Source: Lampris incognitus
Taxonomy: Eukaryota; Chordata; Actinopteri; Lampriformes; Lampridae
Length of the DNA: 64,000 bases
Reading direction: 5' to 3'
Assembly (NCBI RefSeq): GCF_029633865.1
Contig: NC_079224.1
Coordinates: 22,448,404-22,512,403, forward strand
Made by a program: the position numbers and the translations under genes. Shown in pieces: positions 62,101-64,000 of the stretch. Each line of letters starts with the position of its first letter. The stretch's first letter is position 1. The notes under the pieces were generated by a model, which was not told the DNA's origin, ran no database searches, and saw nothing but the letters and a program-made list of their open reading frames with translations.

Positions 62101-62954
62101 TGTGTGAGTACAAAAAGCAAAACTACTTGATAGTGTCTGACTATTATTCCAGGTTTTTGGAGATCCTAAATCTACCAACAACTACTAGCAGTCAGGTTGT
62201 AGCTAGGCTGAAGGCTACATTTGCACGTTTTGGTATCCCTGAAATTGTAGTTAGCGATAATGGGCCACAGCTAGTTTCAGAAGAGATGAGGAGGTTCAGT
62301 GAGGATTATGATTTCATCCATGTGACTTCAAGCCCACACTACCCCCAGAGTAATGGACAGGCAGAGAGGGCTGTTCAGATAGCCAAAAGCATATTAAGGC
62401 AGGAAGACCCTCTCCTCGCCCTGTTGACATACAGAGCTACACCCTCTTCTTCCACTGGAGCCAGTCCAGCGGAATTGCTCATGGGTAGGAGACTCAGAAC
62501 CACCTTACCCACATTGCAGCATAACCTGAAACCGGCCTGGCCTAAAGAGGAACTGATCAAAAGCGCTGACGCCGCAGCCAAATCGAGGCAGGCTTTCTAC
62601 TACAACCGCAGGAACGGCGTGCGGACACTGCGCCCACTGAACTCGGGTGACGCAGTACTCACCAAACTTGATGGACAGAAAACATGGACAATGCCAGCAG
62701 TTGTTCACAGTCAGAGCTCCACTCCCAGATCCTACATAGTGGAGACAGCTCAAGGTGAACATTACAGAAGGAACAGGCGCCACCTGTTGGCCACACCCAA
62801 AACACTCACCTTTGTCAGCAGGGATCCTGACCATGTCACTCCAGGGGAGAATGGAAACACGGATGAGTCCCGAGCAGCAGAAATGCCAACTTCCATACCA
62901 TATGTTACTCGCTCTGGCAGGGTGAGCAAGCCAGCAATCCGGATGGATTTGTGA
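59106..62954 (+). CDS. Gypsy gag-pol polyprotein, 1282 aa, single frame
   Basis: One continuous frame starting 40 bases after the 5' LTR. Approximate domains: gag capsid-like region (1-180), two knuckle-like cysteine groups (CGRCGKTQHTDERKC and CNKCHKKGHWERVC, about 218-255), aspartic protease (KIDTGADATVI, about 297), reverse transcriptase (DLRRLNRAVKREKY; catalytic VYMDDILIHG near 562), RNase H (SADASSYGLGGVLL, about 706), integrase zinc domain (HDGHQGIVKCRERA, about 933), and core (SDNGPQLVSEEM near 1049; SSPHYPQSNGQAERA), ending in a short basic tail. It provides all activities for element copying. Fossil element part; looks whole. Confidence 0.95.
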   Translation: MPKFYPPSEFKFDCPVEWPEWKQRFSRFRLATKLDKDDGEIQVSSLIYAMGSEAEKIFSSFDFAAEGDKVDYDIVLKKFDGYFIPRRNIIHERACFYQHSQQPGETAEMYIRTLYELSEHCEFGDKRDEHIRDRLVVGIKDKVLSRQFQLTADLTLVKVIEQVRQAEAITKQLSLQANQPEAQLANVNVVRRRDGRQNKKGGQRHGGSRPATNKVDECGRCGKTQHTDERKCPATNSKCNKCHKKGHWERVCHSKAVREVTEEVKQLYFLGEVGKESSQEDWTVSLTISDVPITFKIDTGADATVINQGTFKKLKPNIKLGPPDTCFISPGGNISCIGQFQATTNYKEKQYSFPVYVIKGRGSCLLSRPEAVDMGLVKRMNEVSGVFGSSGLLKTDPVKIALVEGAQPYAVHTARRIPLPLVPLVKKELQRMENEGIIEKVTQPTEWCAAMVPVLKPNKKEVRCCADLRRLNRAVKREKYVLPTMEEIMPRLAGSKFFTTLDAASGFYQIPLHEDSRGLTTFITPFGRYAFCRLPFGITSAPEIFQRKMAETLTGLEGTEVYMDDILIHGETEEIHDRRLAEALGVIETAGLKLNQAKCKFKQKQVRFLGHIINEAGIRPDPDKVAGIENFPQPQNVTELKRFLGMVNYLAKYVPELSTVGQPLYGLLKATTEWLWGPAQNTAFQDLKAALATAPVLTFYDITKATVVSADASSYGLGGVLLQQHGEHWKPVAYCSRRLSDAETRYAQIEKECLASVWACERFEKYLFGLDNFRLVTDHKPLVPLMNSKDVDNVPIRCQRLFMRLMRFNAVAEYAPGKTLAVADALSRGPEQRYGDGASHDDVAAHIDAIVCQVPATPQRMQEIKQSTDGDLQLQTVLGFIRHGWPEYVDKVPETVRDFYQVRGELSAVDGLVIRGSRIVIPTEMREVILDRIHDGHQGIVKCRERASQSVWWPKMTEHITTKIQQCKFCREHKNTQRKEPLMSSELPSRPWQKVGIDLCEYKKQNYLIVSDYYSRFLEILNLPTTTSSQVVARLKATFARFGIPEIVVSDNGPQLVSEEMRRFSEDYDFIHVTSSPHYPQSNGQAERAVQIAKSILRQEDPLLALLTYRATPSSSTGASPAELLMGRRLRTTLPTLQHNLKPAWPKEELIKSADAAAKSRQAFYYNRRNGVRTLRPLNSGDAVLTKLDGQKTWTMPAVVHSQSSTPRSYIVETAQGEHYRRNRRHLLATPKTLTFVSRDPDHVTPGENGNTDESRAAEMPTSIPYVTRSGRVSKPAIRMDL

Positions 62955-63035
62955 GGCGTATGGACTTGTGTACTGTGGGGGATTTTTTATTTTTTTTGTG
63001 AAAAGGGGGGTGATATACAGGTTAGAAAATCATCT

Positions 63036-63047
63036 TAGAGGGGGAGA
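63036..63047 (+). other. Polypurine tract before the 3' LTR
   Basis: AGAGGGGGAGA directly precedes the 3' LTR, the usual place for plus-strand priming. Confidence 0.7.
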
Positions 63048-63257
63048 TGTAATGAATGAAAGGTCACGTGTTTAACTTGACCTACTCACGGGTGTACGTG
63101 CAGTGCGTGTGACGTATACAGGAAGTTGGAAGCGCATGTTATGAAGGTTGTATGTCGGATGAACGCTAGTAAAAGCTACACAGTTAAGAACCTACGAAGT
63201 CGGCTCGTTCTTGAATTATTCTTATGTCAGTAAGACAAGGCGTCTACGGACATTACA
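63048..63257 (+). repeat. 3' LTR, young Gypsy element
   Basis: 210 bp, same sequence as the 5' LTR by direct reading. Confidence 0.95.
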
Positions 63258-63262
63258 CACTT

Positions 63263-63978
63263 CATACATGTTACGGTGTGTAACAGAGTTGAAAATGACC
63301 TCACTCAGATAAAGTTAATTCTCCCAAAATTTGTATTTTAACATGTTATTGTAATCCAATGCTTTTTGATGGTTTGTGTAAACCCCAGATGTTGTACCGC
63401 ATTCACTAAGGTTAAATATGAGGCTGCGCGACTGTTTGTCTATTTATTCTCACTTTGACACATTTTGGGCATTTGCGCTATCCGTACCTTAGAGCTAGAC
63501 CATTTCCGCTGGAGATAAGCAGATATTTTAATAAATGAACATGTTTTTCTTTGCAAACTATGGGTTGGATATAAATGTATATAAGTTGTACTAACTAATG
63601 CACTCGAAAAGTAACGATAGAAAGTGATTTGTAAGTGTTTTAACCGAGTTAAAGTATAATTTTGGCGGCAACCCCGCTGCGCTCTGCGTTATGGAGAGCA
63701 TTGTTCTTATTTTGGTTTTATGCTATTTTAGACTTGTATGCAGTCGCGTTGCAGCAGAAATCTCATGGATTGTTTTATTTGTGAATGCAGGTACGTGGTT
63801 TATGTATAATGTAAATGTGCAAGAACTTGGTTATGAATATTGCAAGAGTCAAGAATTTCTATGTTAAAACTATACGATCACTCAGTGCTCTATGCCAGTG
63901 CTGTGTGTCCTTTTGTTTGTTTTGTTTTGTACTTTTGTTTACACGAAGATTAATGAGTTGTGCATTTTGATTTCCATG
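63263..63978. other. Non-coding region
   Basis: No gene or repeat recognised up to the Tc1 end. Confidence 0.5.
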
Positions 63979-63980
63979 TA

Positions 63981-64000
63981 CACTACCGTTCAAAAGTTTG
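63981..64000. mobile_element. Start of another Tc1-type terminal repeat
   Basis: TA at 63979-63980 is followed by CACTACCGTTCAAAAGTTTG, a well-known terminal repeat of fish Tc1 elements. The rest is beyond the window. Confidence 0.7.

Larger units (their letters stand above)
58857..63257 (+). mobile_element. Gypsy-type LTR retrotransposon, whole-looking and very young
   Basis: 4401 bp with two 210-bp LTRs that I read as identical, a primer site, a single gag-pol gene and a purine tract. A 5-bp target duplication CACTT lies at 58852-58856 and 63258-63262. It looks whole, and identical LTRs mean insertion very recently on an evolutionary scale. The compact single-gene layout and short LTRs resemble the Mag-like branch of Gypsy elements. 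Confidence 0.95.

Overview
The window looks like teleost nuclear DNA, probably from a spiny-rayed (percomorph-type) fish. It has split genes with GT/AG introns, many CA/GT, CT/GA and TA microsatellites, tRNA-headed SINEs, an L2-type LINE, several Tc1/mariner families, a hAT element and Gypsy and Copia LTR elements. Nothing bacterial or viral in organisation is present, and there are no operons, CRISPR arrays or structural RNA genes. All assignments come from reading the sequence and recalling family motifs; no search was run.

The host genes are three small R4-type RGS genes (GTPase-activating proteins for heterotrimeric G-protein alpha subunits), all on the + strand: an RGS21-like gene (about 14.16-15.28 kb), an RGS13-like gene (21.01-23.36 kb) and a divergent RGS2-like gene (33.56-35.09 kb). 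Each has a 167-nt exon carrying the first half of the RGS box, entered in phase 1 and left in phase 0, followed by one terminal exon. Order and orientation match the RGS18-RGS21-RGS1-RGS13-RGS2 cluster known from human 1q31, with only one gene in the RGS1/RGS13 interval. The last two genes have replaced an asparagine that normally contacts G-alpha.

Mobile DNA fills much of the rest. From left to right: a Gypsy element running off the left edge (1-3745); a compound CT/CA array (4.76-5.25 kb); SINEs and an L2 tail (6.0-7.7 kb); a DD34E Tc1 element (8.08-9.64 kb); more SINEs (9.8-12.4 kb); the RGS21-like gene; two copies of an unclassified repeat, the second split by a DD36E mariner and a SINE (16.1-19.7 kb); the RGS13-like gene; an L2 LINE inserted in a SINE (26.56-29.94 kb); a SINE inserted in a reverse LINE fragment (30.3-31.1 kb); the RGS2-like gene; a Gypsy element with both LTRs (37.35-41.78 kb); a second, coding-intact copy of the 8-kb Tc1 element on the other strand (43.56-45.13 kb); and an AT-rich tandem repeat (46.9-47.4 kb).

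The most striking structure lies at 47.4-58.0 kb. A Tc1 element has a Gypsy element inserted in its right terminal repeat, the Gypsy contains a Copia element, and a CGGBP1-type hAT transposon lies at the Copia end. Tc1 and Gypsy are bounded by exact target-site duplications. Just beyond it (58.86-63.26 kb) is a whole-looking Gypsy element with two identical 210-bp LTRs and a 5-bp target duplication, so a very recent arrival. The last 20 bases are the start of another Tc1 terminal repeat. I found no convincing new biological system; the value lies in the RGS cluster variants and the datable insertion order.
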